Source: an uncultured Nitrosomonadales bacterium
GTDB lineage: Bacteria; Pseudomonadota; Gammaproteobacteria; Burkholderiales; Gallionellaceae
Reading direction: 5' to 3'
DNA length: 36,604 bases
Assembly (NCBI GenBank): GCA_903873725.1
Contig: CAIQPV010000451.1
Location: forward strand, 1-36,604
Part shown: positions 25,348-32,739 of the stretch, in pieces
How the letters are laid out: each line of letters begins with the position of its first letter
Numbering within the stretch: position 1 is the stretch's first letter
The notes under the pieces: model-generated
Seen by the model: the letters and a program-made list of their open reading frames with translations, nothing else
Database searches by the model: none
Told to the model about the DNA's origin: nothing
Position numbers and translations under genes: made by a program

Positions 25348-26438
25348 CTATCCCAAGCCTGTTGCCACGATTGTCACGCGCAACTTATCACCCATGCCAT
25401 CATCAAATACCGAGCCAACGATAACGGTGGCATCACCAATGGCGAGTTGCACGGTGTTGGTGACATCACTGTATTCCTTCAGCATGAGGCTGTTATCGGT
25501 AGTGATGTTGACAAATACGCCGCGTGCCTCCTTCAGGTTAACGTCTTTCAGCAAGGTGCCGGTTAAGGCATTCCCTGCGGCGATCTGGGCGCGATTCAGA
25601 CCGGTAGCCGAAGCCGAACCAATCAACGCCTTGCCGTTTTTAACATCAGGGTGCGCACGTCAGCAAAGTCAACGCTCACCAGTCCAGGCACATTAATTAC
25701 TTCGGCAATACCTGCCACCGCGCTATGTAGCACGTTGTTGGAAGAGAGAATTGCATCATGCAGGGTGGCAGCATCGCCTAGTGCAGACATGAGTTTTTCG
25801 TTCGATACGACGATTATAGAGTCGGCATGCTCGGTCAGCATCTCGATGCCTGTCTGCGCCAAGTCCTTACGCTCAACTTCATGAGCAAATGGTGTGGTGA
25901 CCACTGTCACCGTAAGAATACCCATGTCCTTGGCTATTTTTGCTACTACTGGTGCTGCGCCGGTACCAGCATTTCCACCCATACCGGCTATGATAAACAC
26001 TATGTTGGCCCCGCTGATCAACTCGGCAATGCACGCACGAACTTTATCGACTGAAACAGTCCCAACATAAGGAATTGCTCCCGCACTCAAGCCTTTGGTA
26101 GTACTGGCGTCAATCTGAAGCTGGGTGGGTGCCTTGTTGCGCTTCAGCGCTTGAACGTCGGTGTTGATGGCGATGAACTTCAAACCCGGCACCTTCTGCA
26201 AGCCATTCTCGATCATGTAGTTCACTGCATTGCCGCCACAGTCGCCAACCCCTATCACTTTAAGTTCCGCATCTTTCAGCGCAAAAATAGATTTATTCTC
26301 GCTATAGCCTACGCTGCTGATGGCGGAGAGCATCTCAATCTTGTCGTTAGCAGGAGTGAAACTCATCGACATCGCTTTCAAGGCAGGACTTATTAGCCCA
26401 ATTGCAAGCAACCCTTTAATAAAAATTCTTCTTTCCAT
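25348..26438 (-). pseudogene. FtsZ-like protein with Tat-like N-terminus, frameshifted
   Basis: From ATG 26438 (in-frame ATG also at 26450) the first frame encodes about 270 residues. It starts ERRIFIKGLLAIGLISPALK, a twin-arginine-like motif plus hydrophobic core, and continues with an FtsZ GTPase fold: KVIGVGDCGGNAVNYMI, FIAINTDVQALK, a GTP loop GMGGNAGTGAAP (canonical GGGTGTG is altered) and VSVDFADVRTLM (T7 loop, Ser replacing the usual Asn). At MLK the frame runs into KTARR-stop (25623). One base earlier in phase, it continues from 25626 as ALIGSASATGLNRAQIAAGN to DKLRVTIVATGLG and a stop at 25348. The lesion is in an A5 run. The protein ends at the GTPase C-domain with no linker or FtsA/ZipA-binding tail. 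A paralogue, not the division FtsZ. Confidence 0.75.
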
Positions 26439-26557
26439 TTCGATATCCATCCTTTTGCAATTTGTAATTCATAACGATCAAAGGCTGATCGATAAATTCA
26501 ACGCATACACTGGTTGACCGAACTTGACCACCCCATATGCATCATAAGTGACCTTGG

Positions 26558-26576
26558 TTCATTGAGAATCATTATA
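26558..26576 (-). promoter_or_regulatory. Candidate promoter with Fur-box-like sequence before the FtsZ-like gene
   Basis: On the minus strand a perfect TATAAT occupies 26576-26571, about 130 bp before the FtsZ-like start, without a good -35. The plus-strand stretch TTCATTGAGAATCATTATA (26558-26576) matches 13 of 19 positions of the classical Fur consensus, the right half being near-perfect. The rest of the 219-bp gap (26439-26657) shows no gene, tRNA or clear terminator. Confidence 0.25.
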
Positions 26577-26657
26577 GAATGCAGACACGTCATCTTATGT
26601 CGCACTCAAGCTTGTTTGTCAGGGAAGCGAATCACCTATCAAATTCATCACGAAATT

Positions 26658-27929
26658 TCATATCTTGCCTCCTGCAACCTTGTTGTACCAGTTGACCAAT
26701 ACATCCAAGATGATGGCTAGTGGATCATCTGCAACATAAGTTCGATGTATCAACTCCTGATTGTAATTTCCCTTCAATTGGGCAACTCTCCATAAGCCAG
26801 AGTGATTGGCCAGCTCTACCGTGGCAATAAGCTGATCACTAATGGAGTCGCGCACCGAGAAAATTTTAGCGTATCCGAATACGCAATCATCCAAATAGGT
26901 CACCACGCAGTGGTGCATTGATTTTGTTTCCTCCAGTAATTGGTCGGGAGTTATCAACGGAACCAGCCTGTAGACGTTGCAGGGCGGTATTACCGAAAGC
27001 CATTCCTCCTGACGATCTGCAACGGCACAGTTCCAGCTTGGATATTCATAAAGTTGCTCTTCTGATAATCCATATGTTCCCCCAAGCCGATGCCATTCTT
27101 CGCTTGATTTTTCCAGGCAATCCCAACCGCGCTTGACCTGGTTGTTATCCAAAGCAGGTTTAGTCGCGATGAACCAGTCCAGCACTAAATCGAACTTTGG
27201 TAATTCATCGTAATGCGTTACCAGTGGGATATCTCGAATATCCTCCAAATACGCTCTCCCTCCATCGTCCATCCAGCTACAATTGCCCGCTTCAATATCA
27301 TGCAGATCAAATTCATCAAAATTCTGTCTTGTCCGGAGTCGTGGTGGCATCAGGAGTTCATCACGGTACATCTCCAATAGATGAACCGCCGATTGAATTA
27401 AAATTGATTGGCCATTCTGCTGTTGGAATGATTCTCCAATCTCAATTAACCTTTTATGCGAGTGTATATACCAATCTGGCTTTACCAAAAACTGATTGAA
27501 ATAGGGTGCCCACATTGAGGGAAACTCATTTTTTTCGAGGTATTTGAGACAAGCCAATTTGCTGACAATGCAGGCCAATTCTGCTGTGAGATATGGACGC
27601 CCCAGACAAGGATCTATTTTTCGAGCGTGATCCATTTTGCTTAATAGCGTCTGAAGTTCGTACATATAAGCAAGCCATAGTTCATCAACATTCGGGCTAC
27701 TCTTGCACAGAGCAGAAATTTCTTCGCCGGAAAGTTTGATGATTCGGCTGCGCCCGTTTTGACTGAATCCAGCGATTCGTAGCAATGCCTTGATGTCCAT
27801 GAAGAGAGATGCGCATTTTTCTGAGGATTGCAGTTTTTCCATCGCCGTCTTAAAAGCCAACCGTGGGCTTAGTCCGACAAAATCAGGCAGTAAAGACGAT
27901 TGTTGATTTATAGATAATTCTTGGGACAT
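26658..27929 (-). CDS. PcfJ-like protein
   Basis: 423 residues. The C-terminal third carries the PcfJ-family signature: LLEETKSMHHCVVTYLDDCV, then FGYAKIFSVRD, LIATVELAN and WRVAQLKGNYNQE, with the conserved His-His-Cys. The N-terminal two thirds are alpha-helical and not recognised. PcfJ was named from conjugative-plasmid genes of Gram-positives; homologues are widespread on accessory DNA and their biochemical role is not established. It lies upstream of and in line with the FtsZ-like/rtcB genes, though the ~220-bp gap with a possible promoter may make it a separate unit. Confidence 0.75.
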   Translation of the reverse strand: MSQELSINQQSSLLPDFVGLSPRLAFKTAMEKLQSSEKCASLFMDIKALLRIAGFSQNGRSRIIKLSGEEISALCKSSPNVDELWLAYMYELQTLLSKMDHARKIDPCLGRPYLTAELACIVSKLACLKYLEKNEFPSMWAPYFNQFLVKPDWYIHSHKRLIEIGESFQQQNGQSILIQSAVHLLEMYRDELLMPPRLRTRQNFDEFDLHDIEAGNCSWMDDGGRAYLEDIRDIPLVTHYDELPKFDLVLDWFIATKPALDNNQVKRGWDCLEKSSEEWHRLGGTYGLSEEQLYEYPSWNCAVADRQEEWLSVIPPCNVYRLVPLITPDQLLEETKSMHHCVVTYLDDCVFGYAKIFSVRDSISDQLIATVELANHSGLWRVAQLKGNYNQELIHRTYVADDPLAIILDVLVNWYNKVAGGKI

Positions 27930-28069
27930 GGAAGCATCATCTGGAGAAATATGATGCCGAAGAATAAACTCTACCTACGTCAGAATAGGTCGCACACAAA
28001 TTGTTACTGTTATCTGACTATACAAGCAGGGGCATTGATGAATAGAATCTATCAGATCGTAACCAGAAG

Positions 28070-28185
28070 TTCAGCAGCCCCGCCCCGGCGATCCCGGCCC
28101 GCCACTGGCTTGGCGCTTTTCTTCTCCGGAAGCACTGCTGACGCCGCGTTACATCGCCCTGGCCGCCCTCGATCCGGAGATTAAA
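28070..28185 (+). pseudogene. Fragment duplicated from the ADP-ribosylglycohydrolase gene
   Basis: This 116-bp stretch matches 20186-20300 of the intact gene in the same orientation with, by eye, nine substitutions and one inserted base near its start (about 91% identity). It corresponds to codons for the segment around RPGDPDPPLAGRFSS and YIALAALDPEIK. The insertion breaks the frame and neither end of the gene is present. It sits in the otherwise empty 368-bp gap (27930-28297) between the PcfJ-like gene and glgP; the rest of that gap shows nothing gene-like. Confidence 0.8.
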
Positions 28186-28297
28186 CCCGAAGAACGGCGA
28201 TTTAACTGGTTTCCTTGACTCACCCAAAAGATGAGTGCATCTCATTCACAACCGTTCTTTGGTTCTGTGATATCTGTGGCGTGTGCTTTTTACAGTA

Positions 28298-30844
28298 TCA
28301 TGCCTTGGATATTTTCACTGACAATGGTGGCACTCGCCATATTTCCGCGTTGTATTCGCGAATCGCCCGGTCTGACGAGAATTGACCGCATCGTGCCACG
28401 TTCAGCAGGGACATACGCGACCACCTTTCCTGATCCTGATAAGCTTGACTCACTTGGGTTTGGCAGTCGATGTAGTCCTGAAAATCTGCGCACACCAGGA
28501 AAGGATCACTATTCAGCAGATTGTCAGTCAGCGGTCGGAATAACCCACTGTCGCCATGGGAGAAGTGCCCCGAGTTGATCAGGTTGATGACGTCGCGCAG
28601 GTTTTCGTTTTGATGGTAGATGTCCCATGGCCGGTATCCTGCCGCCCGAATTTCGTCCACCTGCTGCACGGTCTTGCCGAACAGGAAGAAGTTCTCTTCA
28701 CCCACTGCTGCGCGGATTTCCACGTTCGCGCCATCCAGCGTGCCGATGGTCAGCGCCCCGTTCATGGTGAACTTCATGTTGCCGGTACCTGATGCCTCCT
28801 TGCCTGCGGTGGATATCTGCTCCGAAATATCCGCCGCCGGATAAATGCGCTGGCCGGTCTTTACGCTGAAGTTGGGCACGAACACTACCTTTAGCACCTT
28901 GTTGACTTGTGGGTCGCGGTTGATAACGTCGGCCACCGAGTTGATAAGTTTGATGATCAGCTTTGCCATGTGGTAGCCGGGCGCCGCCTTGCCGCCAAAG
29001 ATGAAGCTGCGCGGCGTAATGTCCTGCGAGGGGTTTTGCTTCAGGTGATGGTAGAGGCTGACAATGTGCAGCAGATTGAGATGCTGGCGCTTGTATTCGT
29101 GGATGCGCTTGACCTGGATGTCGAAAAGAGTGTCCGGGTTCAGGCTGATTCCGCAGCATTGGTGTATGTGGTTCGACAGGCATTCCTTGGCTTGGCGCTT
29201 GATCCCTCGCCAACGGACCAGGAAGTCACTGTTGTCGGCATACTGTTCCAGCTGGCTAAGTTTCTCCAGATTACGCAGCCAGTCGCCGCCGATGACTTCA
29301 TCGAAAAGGGCAGCCTGTGCCGGATTGGCCAGGGCAATGAAGCGACGCGGCGTTACGCCATTGGTCTTGTTCTGGAACTTCTCCGGCCACATCTCGAAAA
29401 AGTCTTTCAGCACAGTTTGCTTGAGCAATTCGCTATGCATTGCCGCGACACCGTTGATGGCCATGCTGCCGACGCAGGCCAGGTTGGCCATCCGCACGCG
29501 GCGAACCCCGTCGCCCGCTCCATCGTCAATCAACGACATGCGGGCCAGTCGGGCGATATCGTCAATGAAGCGGATGCGCACGTCATCCAAAAAGCGGCTG
29601 TTGATTTCGTAGATGATGTCGATATGGCGCGGCAGGATGCGCAGAAATAACTCCAGAGGCCAGGTTTCCAGCGCTTCCGGCAGCAGGGTATGATTGGTAT
29701 AGGCAAAACTTTGCTGGGTGAGAGCCCAGGCACGGCTCCATTCCATCTCATGCTCGTCGACAAGCAAACGCATAAATTCGGCAATGGCGATAGCAGGATG
29801 GGTATCGTTGAGCTGAACCACGAACCTGTCGGGGAAATAATCCAGACTGCCTTTGGCTTTCAGGGTAGTGCGTATCATGTCCTGCAGGGAACATGAAACG
29901 AAGAAATACTGTTGGCGCAGGCGCAGGGCCTTGCCGGCTTCCGGTTCATCGTTGGGGTAAAGAACTTTGCTGATGTTCTGGGCCACGATCATGTTGTCAA
30001 CAGCGCCATAGAAGTCACCGGTATTGAATGCCTGAAAGTCAAAAGATTCGCGTGCTTCCGATTTCCACAGGCGCAGCATACTCACGTTAAGCACACCATA
30101 GCCCAGTATGGGAGTGTCGTAGGCGACACCTTGAATGATAGACTCCGGCACCCAGCGACTGCGTTGGCGCCCCTCGTCGTCACGGTAATGCTCGATGTTG
30201 CCGCCGAACTTCACCGGATATCTCAGTTGGGTCGGCAGCTCCCATGGGTTGCCGTTGCGTAGCCATGCATCTGCCACCTCAGCCTGCCAGCCATCCTTGA
30301 TGAATTGCTCGAAAATCCCGTATTCATAGCGTATTCCATAACCGATAGCAGGAATTTCCATCGTTGCCAGGGAATCCATGTAGCAGGCTGCAAGGCGACC
30401 GAGGCCGCCGTTGCCGAGTCCGGGCTCCTCCTCGGCTTCCAGTATAGTTTCAAGATTCAGCCCCAGTTCATTCATCGCCTGATGGACGTTGTCCCAAAGA
30501 CCCAGATTGAGCAGGTTGTTACCGAGATGCGGGCCGAGGAGAAATTCGGCGGACATGTAAGCTACCGTCTTTACGTCCAGCCGTTTGTAATGCTCGTCCG
30601 TCGCGATGAGTCGCGCCAGCAGACGGTCGCGGATGGTGTAGGCAAGCGCAGTGTAGTGGTCGAGGGATGTCGCGTTGTCAAAGGTCCTGACCGTGACGTA
30701 GAACAGGTTGTCGACGAATGAGCGTCGAATAGCCTCGACCGAGCGGGCGATGCGGGTGTGCAGGGATCTTTCAGCAATATCAGACAATTTTAATATAGTG
30801 TGGTAGCGGCATGCAGCGCATTTCGTTAATGAGCATCCGACCAA
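28298..30844 (-). CDS. glgP: Glycogen/starch/alpha-glucan phosphorylase
   Basis: Up to 848 residues; GT35 family, releasing glucose-1-phosphate from alpha-1,4-glucans with pyridoxal phosphate. Landmarks: EEEPGLGNGGLGRLAACYMD, FVVQLNDTHPAIAIAE, NGVTPRRFIALANP, DIQVKRIHEYKRQHLNLLHI, and the cofactor-lysine region EASGTGNMKFTMNGALTIGT followed by LDGANVEI. The start is uncertain: the open frame begins with TTG 30844, another TTG is at 30787, no ATG occurs before residue ~95 and no Shine-Dalgarno is visible. Family N-termini usually begin shortly before the SLHTRIARSVEAIRRSFVDN region seen here, so the TTG at 30787 is plausible. No other glycogen genes are nearby. Confidence 0.93.
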   Translation of the reverse strand: MVGCSLTKCAACRYHTILKLSDIAERSLHTRIARSVEAIRRSFVDNLFYVTVRTFDNATSLDHYTALAYTIRDRLLARLIATDEHYKRLDVKTVAYMSAEFLLGPHLGNNLLNLGLWDNVHQAMNELGLNLETILEAEEEPGLGNGGLGRLAACYMDSLATMEIPAIGYGIRYEYGIFEQFIKDGWQAEVADAWLRNGNPWELPTQLRYPVKFGGNIEHYRDDEGRQRSRWVPESIIQGVAYDTPILGYGVLNVSMLRLWKSEARESFDFQAFNTGDFYGAVDNMIVAQNISKVLYPNDEPEAGKALRLRQQYFFVSCSLQDMIRTTLKAKGSLDYFPDRFVVQLNDTHPAIAIAEFMRLLVDEHEMEWSRAWALTQQSFAYTNHTLLPEALETWPLELFLRILPRHIDIIYEINSRFLDDVRIRFIDDIARLARMSLIDDGAGDGVRRVRMANLACVGSMAINGVAAMHSELLKQTVLKDFFEMWPEKFQNKTNGVTPRRFIALANPAQAALFDEVIGGDWLRNLEKLSQLEQYADNSDFLVRWRGIKRQAKECLSNHIHQCCGISLNPDTLFDIQVKRIHEYKRQHLNLLHIVSLYHHLKQNPSQDITPRSFIFGGKAAPGYHMAKLIIKLINSVADVINRDPQVNKVLKVVFVPNFSVKTGQRIYPAADISEQISTAGKEASGTGNMKFTMNGALTIGTLDGANVEIRAAVGEENFFLFGKTVQQVDEIRAAGYRPWDIYHQNENLRDVINLINSGHFSHGDSGLFRPLTDNLLNSDPFLVCADFQDYIDCQTQVSQAYQDQERWSRMSLLNVARCGQFSSDRAIREYNAEIWRVPPLSVKISKA

Positions 30845-31336
30845 GCCAAATTATTGCCAGTCATTAACAGCAACAAGAACACGATTGGGGTTGCCATAAA
30901 ATCTCTTTATACGGAGTATTTATGACAAGATGATGACACTGTAAAGTGCAATGAGAACTACCGGCAGTCAGTTATTTTTTCGCAAGCAATTTCCACGAAG
31001 CCATTCCGAACAACTTGACTGATTTGCATATTTTTGGTTATCCACACAAGCTGTGGATAATGTTGTGAACAACGCTGTAATAAATCTGTTAAGTGCTAAT
31101 TGTATATACTGTTTTATCTGCATGCCCATTTTGTAGGCATAAAAAAATATACATAAAAACAATATACTGCAAACAACAATTGAGTACCGAATAAAAGCCC
31201 GACTGTTGCCCGATTCCCGATATGTAATATGGATAACCCAGCAATTGTCAAGTATTTTATAACGCTATTTTAGCATTCACGGGAATGCTCTGGTTTCCCC
31301 AACGCTACCAGTCGCGGATATAAAAACACCTGCTTT
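30845..31336. other. AT-rich intergenic region between glgP and the Gln-rich genes
   Basis: 492 bp without a credible gene. The only strong structure is the DnaA-box cluster at 31038-31072. The flanks are AT-rich (for example 31130-31180). The glgP promoter must lie in the left part, but no clear -35/-10 pair could be assigned. Confidence 0.5.
31038..31072. promoter_or_regulatory. DnaA-box cluster (two consensus boxes inverted, one weaker)
   Basis: TTATCCACA (31038-31046) and TGTGGATAA (31052-31060) are perfect consensus DnaA boxes facing each other across five bases. TGTGAACAA (31064-31072) is a third, one-mismatch box on the minus strand (TTGTTCACA), in the same direction as the second. 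The cluster lies in AT-rich DNA upstream of glgP, with no dnaA, dnaN or gyrB nearby, so it is not an obvious oriC. Confidence 0.6.
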
Positions 31337-31549
31337 TTAAGCTGTCACGTTTACATTGGAGCCGACCCTCTGACTCTGCTGTGCTTGCTGACTCTGTTGC
31401 GTTTGAAGTGCCTGTTGTGCTTGCTGAGCATGTTGAGCCTGAAGCAGAGCTTGTTTGTCTTGTGAACCTTGCTGGGCTTGCTTTGGTTGCCTGGTTTGCA
31501 GCACTTGTTGCAATGCGTTGCTGCCAGAGCCGATTGCGGAAGTAGCCAT
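31337..31549 (-). CDS. Glutamine-rich small protein, paralogue B
   Basis: 70 residues from ATG 31549, set by AAGGAG six bases upstream. About a third of the residues are Gln (QQAQQALQTQQSQQAQQ near the C-terminus). The ends are conserved with the next protein: N-terminal SAIGSGSNALQQVLQ and C-terminal GSNVNVTA. No signal peptide, cysteines or membrane segment; a long polar helix or coiled coil is likely. Function unknown. It has its own promoter copy and lies 177 bp downstream of its paralogue. Confidence 0.75.
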   Translation of the reverse strand: MATSAIGSGSNALQQVLQTRQPKQAQQGSQDKQALLQAQHAQQAQQALQTQQSQQAQQSQRVGSNVNVTA

Positions 31550-31588
31550 GATATCTCCTTGCATAACGATTCAAGTTGTTACATGGGT

Positions 31589-31617
31589 ATCGTACCCCTA
31601 TCCTGATGTTGCGTAAA
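31589..31617 (-). promoter_or_regulatory. Promoter of Gln-rich paralogue B
   Basis: On the minus strand TTTACG (31617-31612) and TACGAT (31594-31589) are separated by 17 bp, with AGGGG immediately before the -10. The -10 ends 39 bases before the ATG. The arrangement is the same as for paralogue A: 24 of 31 bases (31588-31618 against 32039-32069) are identical. Confidence 0.6.
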
Positions 31618-31726
31618 GCCGAAACCGATTTTTTGTCTTATAAATAAATCCAAGGCAAAAGTAAGCAGAGCAAACCTACCCTGATCTTTCAGCGAATATA
31701 AGCAAAATTCTGCCCGTTTCCGGGGC

Positions 31727-31999
31727 TTAAGCCAAAATGTTTATGTTGGATCCGATGGTACGGGTCTGCTGTTCCAGTTGGGCACGTTGCACTTGAAGCG
31801 ACTGCAAATCCTGCTGGGCTTGCTGTGTTAGCAAAGCCTGCTGTGTCTGCAAAGACTGCTGATCCTGTTGGGCTTGCAGTGCCAATTGTGATTGCCGTGC
31901 CTGAAGGGTTTGCTGCACCGGATTCGGTTGCCTGGTTTGTTGGGGCTGTTGGACCTGTTGCAACGCCTTGCTTCCAGCGCTGATTGGGTTAATAGACAT
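31727..31999 (-). CDS. Glutamine-rich small protein, paralogue A
   Basis: 90 residues; ATG 31999 is preceded by AAGGAGGTG, a near-perfect ribosome site. The sequence begins MSINPISAGSKALQQVQQPQ and ends TIGSNINILA, framing a Gln/Leu/Ala/Ser-rich middle of QxxLxxQ-type repeats. It aligns with paralogue B at both ends (IxxGSxALQQVxQ and GSNxN). No known domain is recognised. Its strong ribosome site suggests high translation. Confidence 0.75.
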   Translation of the reverse strand: MSINPISAGSKALQQVQQPQQTRQPNPVQQTLQARQSQLALQAQQDQQSLQTQQALLTQQAQQDLQSLQVQRAQLEQQTRTIGSNINILA

Positions 32000-32039
32000 T
32001 ACACACCTCCTTCATGACTCAACTGATCGTCACAGAAAT

Positions 32040-32068
32040 ATCCTACCCCTAATCAGGTTTTCCGTAAA
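32040..32068 (-). promoter_or_regulatory. Promoter of Gln-rich paralogue A
   Basis: On the minus strand TTTACG (32068-32063), a 17-bp spacer ending in AGGGG, and TAGGAT (32045-32040). The -10 ends 40 bases before the ATG. AGGGGTA resembles a NarL/LuxR-type half-site, so a response regulator may act here; this is only suggestive. Confidence 0.6.
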
Positions 32069-32127
32069 GTCAAAAGTCTGTGCGTCAAAAGTCTGTGCGA
32101 TTAGAAACGGCGCAACCAATAAATTCT

Positions 32128-32739
32128 TCAATGGCATTGCAGGTCTGTCTTAGTGTCGATGTCGGTAAAAATTCCTTCACTATCGAGTTCTATATGTACA
32201 ACCTTAGATCTGTCATGTTCCAGTAACTGCCGTGCTCCGGCATCTCCGTGGAGTGCCAGCAATTTCTCAAGGTAATGAGAGGCAAACCCGACCGGATGAC
32301 CGCGTCTGCCATCGCAGTAAGGAGCCGCCATATCTGCTCCGGACAAGAGCGCATTTCGCACGCCGGCAATAGCTGCAAAAGGTAAAACGGGCATATCGGC
32401 CAGCCCGATCAACCAACCGGCTGCTTCACGATTTGCACGCACGCCGCAGGTGAGGCTGTGAGCCATACCTCGCACTGCTTCCTCACATACTGACCAGCGT
32501 ATTGCCGTTGCCTTGGTCGCCCCAAACGCAGTTTGAACCGCGTTGCAGAATGCCTCCGCCCCGGGCCTGACTACCACTGTGATATGTCCGAACGCCTCCA
32601 GCCAAGGCAGAAGACTGTGTGCGGCGAGCGGTAGAGTCACCCCATCCAGCGTAACCGGATGCAGCAATTTGTCCGAACCGAAACGGCGCGAAGCCCCCGC
32701 TGCCAATACGATGGCTGCGATTTCGTTATTATCAGGCAA
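32128..32739 (-). CDS. MocA/MobA-like molybdenum cofactor nucleotidyltransferase
   Basis: 203 residues from TTG 32739, supported by AGGAAA five bases upstream; the start overlaps the end of the molybdopterin-subunit gene by eight bases. The N-terminal IVLAAGASRRFGSDKLLHPV is the nucleotidyltransferase loop of the MobA/MocA group, with the acidic GLADMPVLPF and RRGHPVGFA downstream. MocA transfers CMP from CTP to Mo-molybdopterin for xanthine-dehydrogenase-family enzymes, which matches the operon; MobA (GMP) is less likely here. Confidence 0.88.
   Translation of the reverse strand: MPDNNEIAAIVLAAGASRRFGSDKLLHPVTLDGVTLPLAAHSLLPWLEAFGHITVVVRPGAEAFCNAVQTAFGATKATAIRWSVCEEAVRGMAHSLTCGVRANREAAGWLIGLADMPVLPFAAIAGVRNALLSGADMAAPYCDGRRGHPVGFASHYLEKLLALHGDAGARQLLEHDRSKVVHIELDSEGIFTDIDTKTDLQCH

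Noticed and set aside
25615-25635. Programmed -1 frameshifting in the FtsZ-like gene as the main explanation.
   Set aside because: There is no X-XXY-YYZ heptamer in the correct phase and no obvious downstream stem-loop; the region is full of damaged genes, so mutation is simpler.
26451-26657. The gap before the FtsZ-like gene was examined for a tRNA, Y-RNA or other structured RNA, because such RNAs can accompany rtcB.
   Set aside because: No cloverleaf, T-loop or convincing long stem could be found; only short direct TTGACC repeats are present.
31038-31072. The DnaA-box cluster as a chromosomal origin.
   Set aside because: No dnaA, dnaN, gyrB, rpmH or parAB genes are nearby and there are only three boxes.
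31337-31999. The Gln-rich stretches as CRISPR-like or simple tandem DNA repeats.
   Set aside because: The repeated CTGTT/GCTTG units are irregular and follow Gln codons; reading frames, ribosome sites and conserved ends support genes instead.
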